Shown here one piece after another: positions 18,805-28,204 of a DNA stretch of 64,000 nucleotides; the stretch's first letter is position 1; every line of letters starts with the position of its first letter. The stretch lies in contig NZ_CP045740.1 in NCBI RefSeq assembly GCF_009650765.1, positions 5,990,001 through 6,054,000 of the forward strand, in the 5' to 3' direction. The DNA is from Streptomyces sp. SUK 48 (lineage in GTDB: Bacteria > Actinomycetota > Actinomycetes > Streptomycetales > Streptomycetaceae). The notes below the pieces were generated by a model. It saw nothing but the letters and a program-made list of their open reading frames with translations. It was not told the DNA's origin and did not search any database. A program made the position numbers and the translations under genes.

Positions 18805-21800
18805 GTGTCAAAGCCGCCGTTCACGCACCTGCACGTCCACACCCAGTACTCGCTGCTGGACGGTGCCGCGCGGCTGAAGGACATGTTCAACGCCTGCAAT
18901 GAAATGGGCATGACGCACATCGCCATGTCCGACCACGGCAACCTGCACGGGGCGTACGACTTCTTCCACACCGCCCAGAAGTCCGGGATCACGCCGATCA
19001 TCGGGATCGAGGCATATGTCGCCCCCGAATCCCGGCGCAACAAGCGCAAGATCCAGTGGGGCCAGCCGCACCAGAAGCGCGACGACGTCTCCGGTTCCGG
19101 CGGTTACACCCACAAGACGATGTGGGCGGTGAACCGGACCGGCCTGCACAACCTCTTCCGGCTGTCCTCCGACGCGTACGCCGAGGGCTGGCTCCAGAAG
19201 TGGCCCCGGATGGACAAGGAGACCATCTCCCAGTGGTCCGAGGGCATCGTCGCCTCCACCGGCTGCCCCTCCGGCGAGCTGCAGACCCGGCTGCGCCTCG
19301 GCCAGTTCGACGAGGCCCTCAAGGCCGCCAGCGAGTACCAGGACATCTTCGGCAAGGACAAGTACTTCCTGGAGCTGATGGACCACGGCATCGACATCGA
19401 GCACCGGGTCCGCGACGGCCTCCTGGAGATCGGCAAGAAGCTCGGCATCCCCCCGCTGGTCACCAACGACTCGCACTACACGTACGCCCACGAGGCGACC
19501 GCCCACGACGCGCTGCTGTGCATCCAGACCGGCAAGAACCTCTCCGACCCGGACCGCTTCAAGTTCGACGGCACCGGCTACTACCTGAAGTCCACGGACG
19601 AGATGTACGCCATCGACTCCTCGGACGCCTGGCAGGAGGGCTGCGCCAACACGCTCCTGGTGGCCGAGATGGTCGACACCACCGGCATGTTCGAGAAGCG
19701 CGACCTGATGCCGAAGTTCGACATCCCCGAGGGCTACACCGAGGTCACCTGGTTCAAGGAGGAGGTCCGCCGGGGCATGGACCGCCGCTTCCCCGGCGGC
19801 ATCCCCGAGGACCGCCAGAAGCAGGCCGACTACGAGATGGACGTCATCATCTCGATGGGCTTCCCCGGCTACTTCCTCGTGGTCGCCGACTTCATCATGT
19901 GGGCCAAGAACAACGGCATCGCGGTCGGCCCCGGCCGAGGCTCCGCGGCCGGTTCGATCGTCGCCTACGCCATGGGCATCACCGACCTCGACCCGATCCC
20001 GCACGGCCTGATCTTCGAGCGGTTCCTCAACCCCGAGCGCATCTCGATGCCCGATGTCGACATCGACTTCGACGAGCGCCGGCGCGTCGAGGTGATCCGG
20101 TACGTCACCGAGAAGTACGGCGCCGACAAGGTCGCCATGATCGGCACCTACGGCACCATCAAGGCCAAGAACGCGATCAAGGACTCGGCGCGCGTGCTGG
20201 GTTACCCGTACGCGATGGGCGACCGCATCACCAAGGCCATGCCCGCCGACGTCCTCGGCAAGGGCATCCCGCTCTCCGGCATCACCGACCCGCAGCACCC
20301 CCGCTACTCGGAGGCGGGCGAGGTCCGGGGGATGTACGAGAACGAACCGGACGTGAAGAAGGTCATCGACACCGCGCGCGGCGTGGAGGGCCTGGTCCGG
20401 CAGATGGGTGTGCACGCGGCCGGCGTGATCATGTCCAGCGAGACCATCACCGACCACGTCCCGGTCTGGGTCCGGCACACCGACGGCGTGACCATCACGC
20501 AGTGGGACTACCCGAGCTGCGAGTCGCTCGGCCTGCTGAAGATGGACTTCCTGGGCCTGCGCAACCTCACGATCATGGACGACGCGGTCAAGATGGTGAA
20601 GGCCAACAAGGGCCTCGACATCGACCTGCTGTCCCTGCCGCTGGACGACCCCAAGACCTTCGAACTGCTCCAGCGCGGCGACACCCTCGGCGTCTTCCAG
20701 TTCGACGGCGGCCCGATGCGCTCGCTGCTGCGCCTGATGAAGCCCGACAACTTCGAAGACATCTCCGCCGTGTCGGCCCTGTACCGGCCGGGCCCGATGG
20801 GCATGAACTCCCACACGAACTACGCCCTGCGCAAGAACGGGCAGCAGGAGATCACGCCGATCCACCCCGAGCTGGAGGAGCCGCTCAGGGAGGTCCTGGA
20901 CGTCACCCACGGCCTGATCGTCTACCAGGAGCAGGTGCAGAAGGCCGCGCAGATCATCGCCGGCTACTCGCTCGGCGAGGCCGACATCCTGCGCCGTGTG
21001 ATGGGCAAGAAGAAGCCCGAGGAGCTGGCGAAGAACTTCGTCCTCTTCCAGGAGGGCGCCCGCAAGAAGGACTTCAGCGACGAGGCCATCCAGGCGCTGT
21101 GGGACGTGCTGGTCCCGTTCGCCGGCTACGCGTTCAACAAGGCCCACTCGGCCGCGTACGGCCTGGTGTCGTACTGGACCGCCTACCTCAAGGCCAACCA
21201 CCCCGCCGAGTACATGGCGGGCCTGCTGACCTCCGTCAAGGACGACAAGGACAAGTCGGCGGTCTACCTCAACGAGTGCCGCCGCATGGGCATCCGGGTG
21301 CTCCCGCCGAACGTCAACGAGTCGGAGTCCAACTTCGCCGCCCAGGGTGACGACGTGATCCTCTTCGGCCTCTCCGCGGTGCGCAACGTGGGCACCAACG
21401 TGGTCGAGTCGATCATCAGGTGCCGCAAGGCCAAGGGGAAGTACGCCACGTTCCCCGACTACCTCGACAAGGTCGAGGCGGTCGTCTGCAACAAGCGCAC
21501 CACCGAATCGCTGATCAAGGCCGGCGCGTTCGACACCATGGGGCACACCCGCAAGGGCCTCACCGCGCAGTACGAACCGATGATCGACAACGTGGTCGCG
21601 GTCAAGCGCAAGGAGGCCGAGGGCCAGTTCGACCTCTTCGGCGGCATGGGCGAGGACAGCGCGGACGAGCCCGGCTTCGGCCTCGACGTGCAGTTCGCCG
21701 AGGACGAGTGGGACAAGACCTATCTGCTCGCCCAGGAGCGGGAGATGCTCGGTCTGTACGTCTCCGACCACCCGCTGTTCGGCCTCGAACACGTGCTGTC

Positions 21801-22344
21801 CGACAAGGCCGACGCGGGCATCTCCCAGCTCACCGGCGGCGAGCACGCGGACGGCGCGGTGGTGACCATCGGCGGCATCATCTCGGGCCTCCAGCGCAAG
21901 ATGACCAAGCAGGGCAACGCCTGGGCGATCGCCACCGTCGAGGACCTCGCGGGCTCCATCGAGTGCATGTTCTTCCCGGCCACCTACCAGCTGGTGTCGA
22001 CCCAACTGGTCGAGGACGCCGTGGTGTTCGTCAAGGGCCGCCTCGACAAGCGCGAGGACGTGCCCCGGCTCGTCGCCATGGAGCTGATGGTGCCGGACCT
22101 GTCCAACGCGGGCGCCAACGCGCCGGTGGTCCTCACCATCCCGGCGACCCGGGTCACCCCGCCCATGGTCAGCCGCCTCGGCGAGATCCTCAGTCACCAC
22201 AAGGGCGACAGCGAGGTGCGGATCAAGCTCCAGGGGCCGCGCAAGACCACGGTGCTACGCCTGGACCGGCACCGGGTCAAGCCCGATCCGGCGCTCTTCG
22301 GCGACCTGAAGGTGCTGCTCGGCCCGTCCTGCCTCGCGGGCTGA
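18805..22344 (+). CDS. dnaE: DNA polymerase III subunit alpha
   Basis: 1179 residues, the replicative C-family polymerase (DnaE1 type). An N-terminal PHP domain begins FTHLHVHTQYSLLDGA with SDHGNLHG. The polymerase core includes GPGRGSAAGSIVAYAMGITD and the catalytic carboxylates in PDVDIDFDERRR, plus the fingers motif GVFQFDGGPMRSLL. A helix-hairpin-helix region and an OB domain (AVVTIGGIISGLQRKMTKQG) follow; length is as expected. GTG at 18805 follows TTGGAGG. A possible -10 hexamer TAGGAT lies at 18735-18740. An efficient terminator follows, so it is probably monocistronic. Confidence 0.97.
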   Translation: MSKPPFTHLHVHTQYSLLDGAARLKDMFNACNEMGMTHIAMSDHGNLHGAYDFFHTAQKSGITPIIGIEAYVAPESRRNKRKIQWGQPHQKRDDVSGSGGYTHKTMWAVNRTGLHNLFRLSSDAYAEGWLQKWPRMDKETISQWSEGIVASTGCPSGELQTRLRLGQFDEALKAASEYQDIFGKDKYFLELMDHGIDIEHRVRDGLLEIGKKLGIPPLVTNDSHYTYAHEATAHDALLCIQTGKNLSDPDRFKFDGTGYYLKSTDEMYAIDSSDAWQEGCANTLLVAEMVDTTGMFEKRDLMPKFDIPEGYTEVTWFKEEVRRGMDRRFPGGIPEDRQKQADYEMDVIISMGFPGYFLVVADFIMWAKNNGIAVGPGRGSAAGSIVAYAMGITDLDPIPHGLIFERFLNPERISMPDVDIDFDERRRVEVIRYVTEKYGADKVAMIGTYGTIKAKNAIKDSARVLGYPYAMGDRITKAMPADVLGKGIPLSGITDPQHPRYSEAGEVRGMYENEPDVKKVIDTARGVEGLVRQMGVHAAGVIMSSETITDHVPVWVRHTDGVTITQWDYPSCESLGLLKMDFLGLRNLTIMDDAVKMVKANKGLDIDLLSLPLDDPKTFELLQRGDTLGVFQFDGGPMRSLLRLMKPDNFEDISAVSALYRPGPMGMNSHTNYALRKNGQQEITPIHPELEEPLREVLDVTHGLIVYQEQVQKAAQIIAGYSLGEADILRRVMGKKKPEELAKNFVLFQEGARKKDFSDEAIQALWDVLVPFAGYAFNKAHSAAYGLVSYWTAYLKANHPAEYMAGLLTSVKDDKDKSAVYLNECRRMGIRVLPPNVNESESNFAAQGDDVILFGLSAVRNVGTNVVESIIRCRKAKGKYATFPDYLDKVEAVVCNKRTTESLIKAGAFDTMGHTRKGLTAQYEPMIDNVVAVKRKEAEGQFDLFGGMGEDSADEPGFGLDVQFAEDEWDKTYLLAQEREMLGLYVSDHPLFGLEHVLSDKADAGISQLTGGEHADGAVVTIGGIISGLQRKMTKQGNAWAIATVEDLAGSIECMFFPATYQLVSTQLVEDAVVFVKGRLDKREDVPRLVAMELMVPDLSNAGANAPVVLTIPATRVTPPMVSRLGEILSHHKGDSEVRIKLQGPRKTTVLRLDRHRVKPDPALFGDLKVLLGPSCLAG

Positions 22345-22363
22345 GCCGGCTCCCGGCAGCGTG

Positions 22364-22399
22364 AGAGGGGCGCACCCGTCATGGGTGCGCCCCTCTTTT
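22364..22399. terminator. Bidirectional terminator after dnaE
   Basis: Perfect stem (22364-22377 with 22383-22396, 13-14 bp), loop GTCAT, then TTTT. It also serves the convergent small gene whose stop is at 22426. Confidence 0.88.
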
Positions 22400-22425
22400 C
22401 TTACGCAACAGGCTTCAAACGCCCA

Positions 22426-22608
22426 TTAGTTGTGGCCGAAGCTCTTCTGCTTCTTGCCGCGCCCGGTATCACCGGAACTGCCCTGGATGTGCGTCACGGG
22501 AGACTCGTGGGACTCCGTGGTGTGCTGCGCCTGCTCGTGAGCCTGACCGGCGTGCTGCGCGGCGCGGTTCTGCGAGCCACCCTGCTTACGGTTCTTGTTC
22601 TTGGCCAT
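22426..22608 (-). CDS. small basic hydrophilic protein (60 aa)
   Basis: 60 residues, MAKNKNRKQGGSQNRAAQ at the start and GRGKKQKSFGHN at the end, rich in Lys, Gln, His and Ser with no membrane segment. It has a strong AGGAGG ribosome site 8 nt before the ATG and a terminator, so it looks genuine. Similar short proteins occur across Streptomyces, but I know no function. Disordered and probably nucleic-acid- or stress-related by composition only. Confidence 0.75.
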   Translation of the reverse strand: MAKNKNRKQGGSQNRAAQHAGQAHEQAQHTTESHESPVTHIQGSSGDTGRGKKQKSFGHN

Positions 22609-22692
22609 GGTGATCTGCCTCCTGCGGGGGATCTAGGGGCCAGGGCCGGATTCAGATTCACATACGCTGACATCAATCGCATGTCGGACAAT

Positions 22693-22711
22693 TACCCTGT
22701 GTGACAGGGTA
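22693..22711. promoter_or_regulatory. TACCCTG-N5-CAGGGTA palindrome
   Basis: Perfect 7-bp arms around TGTGA in the divergent region between the 60-aa gene and the NYN gene. It looks like a dimeric repressor site or a small hairpin; regulator unknown. Confidence 0.5.
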
Positions 22712-22833
22712 GGTTGGCGCGTAACAGCCGCAAACGCCACGCCGAAGATCGAGTTCGGGCCGTTAACCCCCGCGCGGTCGGGCAGACTCGAAGGAAGTCC
22801 GAAGCAAAACCTCCCGGGAAGAGGGTGAGTCGC

Positions 22834-24054
22834 GTGGACCGCTGCATCGTCCTGGTGGACGCCGGGTATCTGCTGGGCGCGGCCGCCAGCCTTCTCGCGG
22901 GCGAGCCCTCGCGGTCCCGGATCACCGTCGACCACCCCGCGCTGATCCAGGCGCTGCGCGACCGCGCCGAGTCCGACACCGAGCGGCCCCTGCTGCGCAT
23001 CTACTGGTTCGACGGCGCCCCCGACCGGGTTCCCCAGCCCGAGCACCGCCGGCTGCGGGTGATGCCCCGGGTCACCGTCCGCCTCGGCGCCCTCACCCGC
23101 AGCGACGGACGCTGGGCGCAGAAGGGCGTGGACGCGGCCATGCACGCCGAGCTGACCGAGCTGGCCCGCAACCGGGCCTGCTCCGACGTCGTCCTCGTCA
23201 CCGGTGACGGCGATCTGCTGCCGGGCATGATGGCGGCCAAGGAGCACGGTGTCGCCGTACACCTGTGGGCCGTGCAGGCCGCCGACGGGGACTACAACCA
23301 GTCCGAGGACCTGGTCGCCGAGGCCGACGAACGGCGCGTGCTGGACCGGGCCTGGATCACCCAGGCCGTCCGCGCCAAGGAGCTGACCGGTGTGTGCGCC
23401 CCGCCGCCGGTGCCCCGCCCCGAGATCGCCGCGATCCTCTCCGCCCCGCTGCCCGAGTCCGCGCTCGCCGCGGCCGCCGAGCGGCCCCCCGAGCAGGAGC
23501 CGCGCCCGCCGGCCGGCACCGCCGAGAACGGCGGCCAGGAGCGGGTGCCCGCGGCCAAGGGCGTGCCCACCCCCAAGGACCTCGCCGCGCTGCGCGCCCC
23601 CGGCACCGTCCAGCCCGCCCAGCACCCGACCACCGCCACCCTGCGCTGGTCCTCCGACAAGGGGTGGGTGGACCGGCCCGGCGCGGTGGCCGAACCGGCC
23701 GAGGCCGCCGCCATGCCGACGCTCGCCCAGCTCACCACGGCCGAGCAGCGCTGGGCGGACCGCGAGGAGGACATCACCACCGTCGGCGGCGATCCGTACG
23801 AGGTGGGGCAGGTCTTCGCCCGCCGCTGGATCTCCCGGCTCGGCGACCAGAGCCACCTCCAGCGGCTGTCCCAGATGTACCCGCGCATCCCGCACCGCAT
23901 CGACGGGGAGCTGCTGCGCTACGCCGCGCGCTTCGGGCTGCTCGCGCACAAGGACGACCAGATCGACGAGCACGACCGTTACGCCATCCGGGCGGGCTTC
24001 TGGCGGGAGTTCGACATCCCGGCCGCCGCGGAGCACGCGAGCGCGGGGGAGTGA
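22834..24054 (+). CDS. NYN domain (PIN-like) putative ribonuclease
   Basis: 406 residues from GTG, 8 nt after GAGGG. The first ~185 residues are a NYN domain with the acidic metal-binding triad: Asp in VLVDAGYLLG, Asp in QKGVDAAMHAEL and the pair in LVTGDGDLLPGM. A Pro/Ala-rich linker follows, then a conserved C-terminal helical domain (FARRWISRLGDQSHLQRL, YPRIPHRIDGELLRYA). NYN proteins are metal-dependent RNases; the RNA target is unknown. The frame stays open to 22714, but the upstream part has no ribosome site or conserved look. Confidence 0.87.
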   Translation: MDRCIVLVDAGYLLGAAASLLAGEPSRSRITVDHPALIQALRDRAESDTERPLLRIYWFDGAPDRVPQPEHRRLRVMPRVTVRLGALTRSDGRWAQKGVDAAMHAELTELARNRACSDVVLVTGDGDLLPGMMAAKEHGVAVHLWAVQAADGDYNQSEDLVAEADERRVLDRAWITQAVRAKELTGVCAPPPVPRPEIAAILSAPLPESALAAAAERPPEQEPRPPAGTAENGGQERVPAAKGVPTPKDLAALRAPGTVQPAQHPTTATLRWSSDKGWVDRPGAVAEPAEAAAMPTLAQLTTAEQRWADREEDITTVGGDPYEVGQVFARRWISRLGDQSHLQRLSQMYPRIPHRIDGELLRYAARFGLLAHKDDQIDEHDRYAIRAGFWREFDIPAAAEHASAGE

Positions 24055-24230
24055 GACGGCGGACGCGCGGGAGCGACGAGGGGAGCCGGGACTCCGGAGC
24101 GCGCGGGTGCGAAGCCGGGGGCCGGACGGGACCGAGGGGTGGCGGGAGGGCGGGGTGAGGCGGCCGGCCGGCGCGTGTCCGGGTGGCCCCAAGGACGGGT
24201 AAAGGGCCCGACCCCGTACCCTCTTCCCTT

Positions 24231-25244
24231 GTGAGTACGCGCGTGGGGCAGGCACTTCGGCAGGACGAGGTCGTCCGCGTACGCGGGCTCGCCAAGACCT
24301 ATCCGGCCGTCAAGGGCCGCCGCGGCGCACCCGGCACCCCCGAGGTGCGGGCCACCGACGTCCTGGAGCTGACGGTGCGGCGCGGGGAGATCTTCGGGCT
24401 GCTCGGCCCCAACGGCGCCGGCAAGTCCACCCTCGTACGCCAGCTCACCGGGCTGCTGCGCCCCGACCGGGGCAGCGTCGAGATCCTCGGCCACGACATC
24501 GTGCGCCACCCCGAGCGGGCCGCCCGCCTGCTCGCCTACCTCGGCCAGGAGTCCACCGCCCTGGACGAGCTGACCGTCTCCCTCGCCGCCGAGACCACCG
24601 GACGCCTGCGCGGCCTGGACGCGACGCGGGCGCGGGCCGAGCGGGACGCCGTACTGGAGGAGCTGGGGCTCACCCCGATCGCCGGGCGGCCCCTGAAGAA
24701 GCTGTCCGGCGGGCAGCGCCGGCTCGCCACCTTCGCCGCCGTCCTCGTCGGCGAGCGCCCGCTGCTGGTCCTGGACGAGCCGACCACCGGCATGGACCCG
24801 GTGGCCCGGCGCGCGGTCTGGTCGGCCGTGGACCGGCGGCGCGCCGAACACGGCGCCACCGTCCTCCTCGTCACCCACAACGTCATCGAGGCCGAGACCG
24901 TCCTCGACCGGGTCGCCGTGCTCGACCGGGGCCGGGTGATCGCCTGTGACACCCCCGCCGGGCTGAAGGAGCGGGTCGCGGGCGAGGTCCGGGTGGAGCT
25001 GGTGTGGCGGGAGCGGGCGCCGCTGGACGTGCCCGAGGTCGCCGTGCTGCGCGAGCGCGCGGTGGAGGCCGGCCGGCGCTGGACGCTGCGGCTCGCGCCC
25101 GAGGAGGCCCGTGCCGCCGTCGCCACCGTGACCGGCGGCGCCGCCTTCGCCGCCCTGGACGACTTCACCCTGGCCACGCCGAGCCTGGAGGACGTCTATC
25201 TGGCCCTCGGCGGCGCCGCCCGGCAGGGGCTGGTGAAGGCATGA
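24231..25244 (+). CDS. ABC transporter ATP-binding protein
   Basis: About 337 residues. Walker A GPNGAGKST, Q-loop, signature LSGGQRRL, Walker B LLVLDEP and H-loop VTHN are all intact; the C-terminal ~100 residues match the extension of drug/antibiotic exporter ATPases. Powers the permease encoded at 25396. No ribosome site precedes the GTG, but TACCCT lies 8 nt upstream, so a leaderless start is likely; an upstream GTG at 24183 also lacks a ribosome site. Confidence 0.92.
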   Translation: MSTRVGQALRQDEVVRVRGLAKTYPAVKGRRGAPGTPEVRATDVLELTVRRGEIFGLLGPNGAGKSTLVRQLTGLLRPDRGSVEILGHDIVRHPERAARLLAYLGQESTALDELTVSLAAETTGRLRGLDATRARAERDAVLEELGLTPIAGRPLKKLSGGQRRLATFAAVLVGERPLLVLDEPTTGMDPVARRAVWSAVDRRRAEHGATVLLVTHNVIEAETVLDRVAVLDRGRVIACDTPAGLKERVAGEVRVELVWRERAPLDVPEVAVLRERAVEAGRRWTLRLAPEEARAAVATVTGGAAFAALDDFTLATPSLEDVYLALGGAARQGLVKA

Positions 25245-25399
25245 CGGCCGAGGGCATGAGCGCACAGGCCGTCACGAGGGCACAGGCCGCCATGAGCGCA
25301 CACGCCGCCATGAGCGTACCGGCCGCCGCACGCGGCCGGGCCGGTACGACTGCCGTAGGGAATACGACTGCCGCAGGGAAGAGGAGCAGCTCGTCGTGA
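25241..25399 (+). CDS. possible 52-aa linker ORF between ABC genes
   Basis: An ATG overlaps the ATPase stop (ATGA) and the 52-codon frame ends with TGA inside the GTGA that starts the permease. The product is Ala/Ser/Met/Thr-rich with a repeated AQAAMSAHAAMS segment and has no known domain. It may be a translational relay or a chance frame filling the 151-bp gap; the double 4-bp coupling is what argues for translation. Confidence 0.35.
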   Translation: MTAEGMSAQAVTRAQAAMSAHAAMSVPAAARGRAGTTAVGNTTAAGKRSSSS

Positions 25400-26217
25400 G
25401 TGTCGTACCCGCGCAGGTTCTGCCGGACACAGCCCGGGGCGTGCCGGAGGCGGGGCCGGTCGCGGCCGAGCTCGCCCCCGCGGCGCGGCTGTGGCCGTCG
25501 CTGGCGGCCGTGTACCGGGCGCAGCTGTCCCGGGCCCGGGTGGCGCGGATCCCGCTGCTGTTCGTGGCGACCTTCCAGTCCATCGGCATCACCGTGATGA
25601 TGCGCGGCGTCGTCGGCAACGGCTTCGAGGCGCGGTCCGTGGTGGCCGGCTCGTCCGTGCTGGTCGTCGCGTTCGTCGCGCTCAATCTGCTCGCCCAGTA
25701 CTTCGGGCAGCTGCGGGCCGGCGGCGGCCTCGACCACTACGCCACGCTGCCGGTGCCGCCCGCCGCGGTGGTGCTGGGCACGGCGGCGGCGTACGCCTCC
25801 TTCACGCTCCCCGGGACGCTGGTGACCGCGGTCTTCGGCTGTGTGCTGTTCGGGCTGCCGCTGGCCAACCTGTGGGTGCTGCTGGCCGTCGTACCGCTCG
25901 CCGGGGCCGCGCTGTCCGGGCTCGGCGCGGCGCTCGGCCTGCTGGCGCCCCGCCCCGAGCTGGCCACCCTGCTCGGGCAGCTGGGCATGTCGGCGGCGCT
26001 GCTGCTCGGGGTGCTGCCGCCCGACCGGATGCCGGAGCCCGTCCGGCTGGCACGGGACCTGCTGCCCTCCACCTACGGCGTGGAGGCGTACGCCCGCACC
26101 TTCGGCGCGCACCCGGACTGGGCCGTCGTCCTCGCTGACCTGGGGGTGTGCGCGGGGGTCGGGGTGATCTCGCTGGCCGTGGCCGCGTGGGCGTACCGCA
26201 GGGCCGCCGTCCGGTGA
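25396..26217 (+). CDS. ABC transporter permease (ABC-2 type)
   Basis: 273 residues with six hydrophobic segments after a ~35-residue Ala/Pro-rich cytosolic start. The order and the segment FVATFQSIGITVMMRGVVG fit ABC-2-type exporter membrane subunits. GAGGAG precedes the GTG by about 9 nt. Acts with the ATPase at 24231; substrate unknown (small hydrophobic compound or drug is usual for the family). Confidence 0.9.
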   Translation: MSVVPAQVLPDTARGVPEAGPVAAELAPAARLWPSLAAVYRAQLSRARVARIPLLFVATFQSIGITVMMRGVVGNGFEARSVVAGSSVLVVAFVALNLLAQYFGQLRAGGGLDHYATLPVPPAAVVLGTAAAYASFTLPGTLVTAVFGCVLFGLPLANLWVLLAVVPLAGAALSGLGAALGLLAPRPELATLLGQLGMSAALLLGVLPPDRMPEPVRLARDLLPSTYGVEAYARTFGAHPDWAVVLADLGVCAGVGVISLAVAAWAYRRAAVR

Positions 26218-26251
26218 CGCGGCGCACAGGCCGACCTGGCACGATGGCAGG

Positions 26252-26908
26252 GTGACCGCACCGCTGAATCCGCCCCCGCCCCCGCACGACCACTCCGCGC
26301 ACCAGGTCCGGCAGGCACCGCCCGCCGGGGTGCCGATGGCGGGCGCCTACGAAGAGGACGGCCCCGGGATGAAGACCGAAGCGCGCGAGGCCGCCGTGAT
26401 CACCGTGCTGGTGGCGGTGTGCGGCGCGCTGCTCGGGCTGCTGTGGTGGCGGCTGGCGCCCCATGTGCCGCTGGTCGGCGACCAGTCGGGCAACAGCTGG
26501 GTGGTCTATCTCAAGGACACCGAGGGGGAGCAGGCGGTCGGCGTGGACGGCACGTTCACCCTGCTGGCGCTCGCGTTCGGCGCGGTGAGCGGGATAGCGG
26601 TGTTCCTGTGGCGCAGGCGCGGCGGCGTACCGCTGGTCGCCGGCCTGGCGCTCGGCGCCCTGCTCGGCTCCCTGCTGGCCTGGCGGCTCGGCGTGTGGCT
26701 CGGCCCCACGTCCGATGTCATCGCCCACGCCCGGGCGGTCGGCCAGGGGGTCACCTTCCCGGCCCCGCTGCGCCTCGGCGCGAAGGCGGCGCTGCTGTCC
26801 TGGCCGTTCGCCGCGGTGCTGGTCCATCTCGGCCTGACCGCGCTGTTCGGCCCCCGCGACCCCGAGCCCGAGCACCCGGGCGAGGCGCCGCTCACCCCGG
26901 TCCAGTAG
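26252..26908 (+). CDS. DUF2567 membrane protein
   Basis: 218 residues: a Pro/His-rich cytosolic start, then four membrane segments (~48-68, 108-126, 133-152, 178-200). The central loop (VGDQSGNSWVVYLKDTEGEQ) and C-terminal acidic tail match DUF2567, an actinobacterial family of unknown function. CACGAT lies 6 nt before the GTG without a ribosome site, again suggesting a leaderless transcript. Confidence 0.85.
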   Translation: MTAPLNPPPPPHDHSAHQVRQAPPAGVPMAGAYEEDGPGMKTEAREAAVITVLVAVCGALLGLLWWRLAPHVPLVGDQSGNSWVVYLKDTEGEQAVGVDGTFTLLALAFGAVSGIAVFLWRRRGGVPLVAGLALGALLGSLLAWRLGVWLGPTSDVIAHARAVGQGVTFPAPLRLGAKAALLSWPFAAVLVHLGLTALFGPRDPEPEHPGEAPLTPVQ

Positions 26909-26936
26909 GCACGCGGGCGGCCCCCGGGGGCTTTCC

Positions 26937-27440
26937 TCAGCCCCGCCCGATGGGCGCCGACACCGCGCCCGTCAGCTCCGCCAGGTCGCCCGGTGCCAGC
27001 TCCACCTCCAGGCCCCGCCGCCCCGCCGACACGCAGATCGTGGCGTGGCCGAGGGCCGAGTCGTCCAGGACGGTGGGGAGCCGCTTGCGCTGGCCGAGCG
27101 GGGAGATCCCGCCGCGGACGTAGCCGGTGGTGCGCTCGGCCAGCGCCGGGTCCGCCATGGCGGCGCGCTTGCCGCCCACCGCCGAGGCCAGGGCCTTCAG
27201 ATCGAGGGTGCCCGCGACCGGGACGACCCCGACGACGAGCTTGCCGTCCACGTCGGCCACCAGGGTCTTGAAGACGCGCTCCGGGCAGACGCCCATCGCC
27301 TGCGCCGCCTCCTCGCCGTAGGAGGGGTGGGAGGGGTCGTGGTCGTAGGCGTGGACCGTGAACTCCACGCTCGCAGCGCTCAGCGCCACGGTCGCCGGGG
27401 TGCCCCCGGACTGCTGCTGCTTCTTGGACTTCTTCGCCAT
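26937..27440 (-). CDS. ybaK: YbaK/EbsC-type aminoacyl-tRNA deacylase
   Basis: 167 residues. A Lys/Gln-rich start precedes the YbaK fold: CPERVFKTLVADVDGKLVVG, ALASAVGGKRAAMADP, and the signature TTGYVRGGISPLGQRK. Family members hydrolyse mischarged Cys-tRNA-Pro in trans, keeping translation accurate. It lies 12 bp after the Lon-domain gene on the same strand, so the two are probably co-transcribed. Confidence 0.92.
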   Translation of the reverse strand: MAKKSKKQQQSGGTPATVALSAASVEFTVHAYDHDPSHPSYGEEAAQAMGVCPERVFKTLVADVDGKLVVGVVPVAGTLDLKALASAVGGKRAAMADPALAERTTGYVRGGISPLGQRKRLPTVLDDSALGHATICVSAGRRGLEVELAPGDLAELTGAVSAPIGRG

Positions 27441-27452
27441 GGGGAGGTGGAC

Positions 27453-28193
27453 TCAGTTCAGACTGGTCGGGGTCCGCGTCAGCTCGAACGCGGGCAGCGA
27501 CGGCAGGTTACGGATGATGGCGGTCTCGCCGCGCAGCAGCTTCAGCTCGTCGCGCAGCCGGGACGCGGTGTCCGGCGCCTGGAGCAGCCGCTGCTTGGTC
27601 GGCGTGTCGTGCACCATCGCGGCCGCCACCAGGTACGACACCACGCTCGGGTCGTCCGGCAGCTCCGCGCTCGTGGCGAGCGACCGCTCCCGCGCCCCGG
27701 CCAGCCGCTTCTGGTACTGCCGGAAGGCCCGCAGCACGCCCTCGGCGAGCGCCCCGGCCTCCTCGCCCGGCTCCTCCGGCAGCTCCTCCAGCTCGGCCGT
27801 CAGGAAGGGCCCCGAGGCGTCCACGGACAGCAGCCGCACCCGGGTCGTACCCGTCGCGAGCACCTCGAAGGTGCCGCCGGTGCGTTCGCGGATCGTCGCC
27901 GCGTCCGCGATACAGCCCATCTGGTGGAAGGCTTTGAGCGGGTCCGGGCCGAAGCCCGCGGCCGGGCCCCGCTCGGGCTCCGCCGTGGGGTCGGGCATTC
28001 CGGGGGCGCTGGGCGCCACCTCGTACCCGTCGCGGATGGCCACGACGGCGAACCGCCGCGGCTCCTCCTCGGGAGTCTTCAGCAGTTCGCGCATCATGGC
28101 GCGATAACGCTCCTCGAAGACGTTCAGCGGCAGCACGAGTCCTGGGAAGAGGACCGTGTTCAGCGGGAAGAGCGGCAGACGGACGGTGGTCAC
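27453..28193 (-). CDS. Lon protease substrate-binding (LON) domain protein
   Basis: 246 residues without ATPase or protease domains. The start RLPLFPLNTVLFPGLVLPLNV and FEERYRAMM are the LON N-terminal signature; a helical part follows (residues ~150-230). Stand-alone LON-domain proteins are common in actinobacteria; role unproven. TAGGCT lies 8 nt upstream of the GTG and a ribosome site is weak, so initiation may be leaderless. Confidence 0.9.
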   Translation of the reverse strand: MTTVRLPLFPLNTVLFPGLVLPLNVFEERYRAMMRELLKTPEEEPRRFAVVAIRDGYEVAPSAPGMPDPTAEPERGPAAGFGPDPLKAFHQMGCIADAATIRERTGGTFEVLATGTTRVRLLSVDASGPFLTAELEELPEEPGEEAGALAEGVLRAFRQYQKRLAGARERSLATSAELPDDPSVVSYLVAAAMVHDTPTKQRLLQAPDTASRLRDELKLLRGETAIIRNLPSLPAFELTRTPTSLN

Positions 28194-28204
28194 GGCGCCC
28201 CAGC

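Noticed and set aside
18808..22200. 1130-codon minus-strand frame opposite dnaE
   Set aside because: Shadow of dnaE; composition unlike a protein.
24183..24230. Upstream GTG start for the ABC ATPase
   Set aside because: No ribosome site; a -10-like element lies inside this stretch, so it should be untranscribed.
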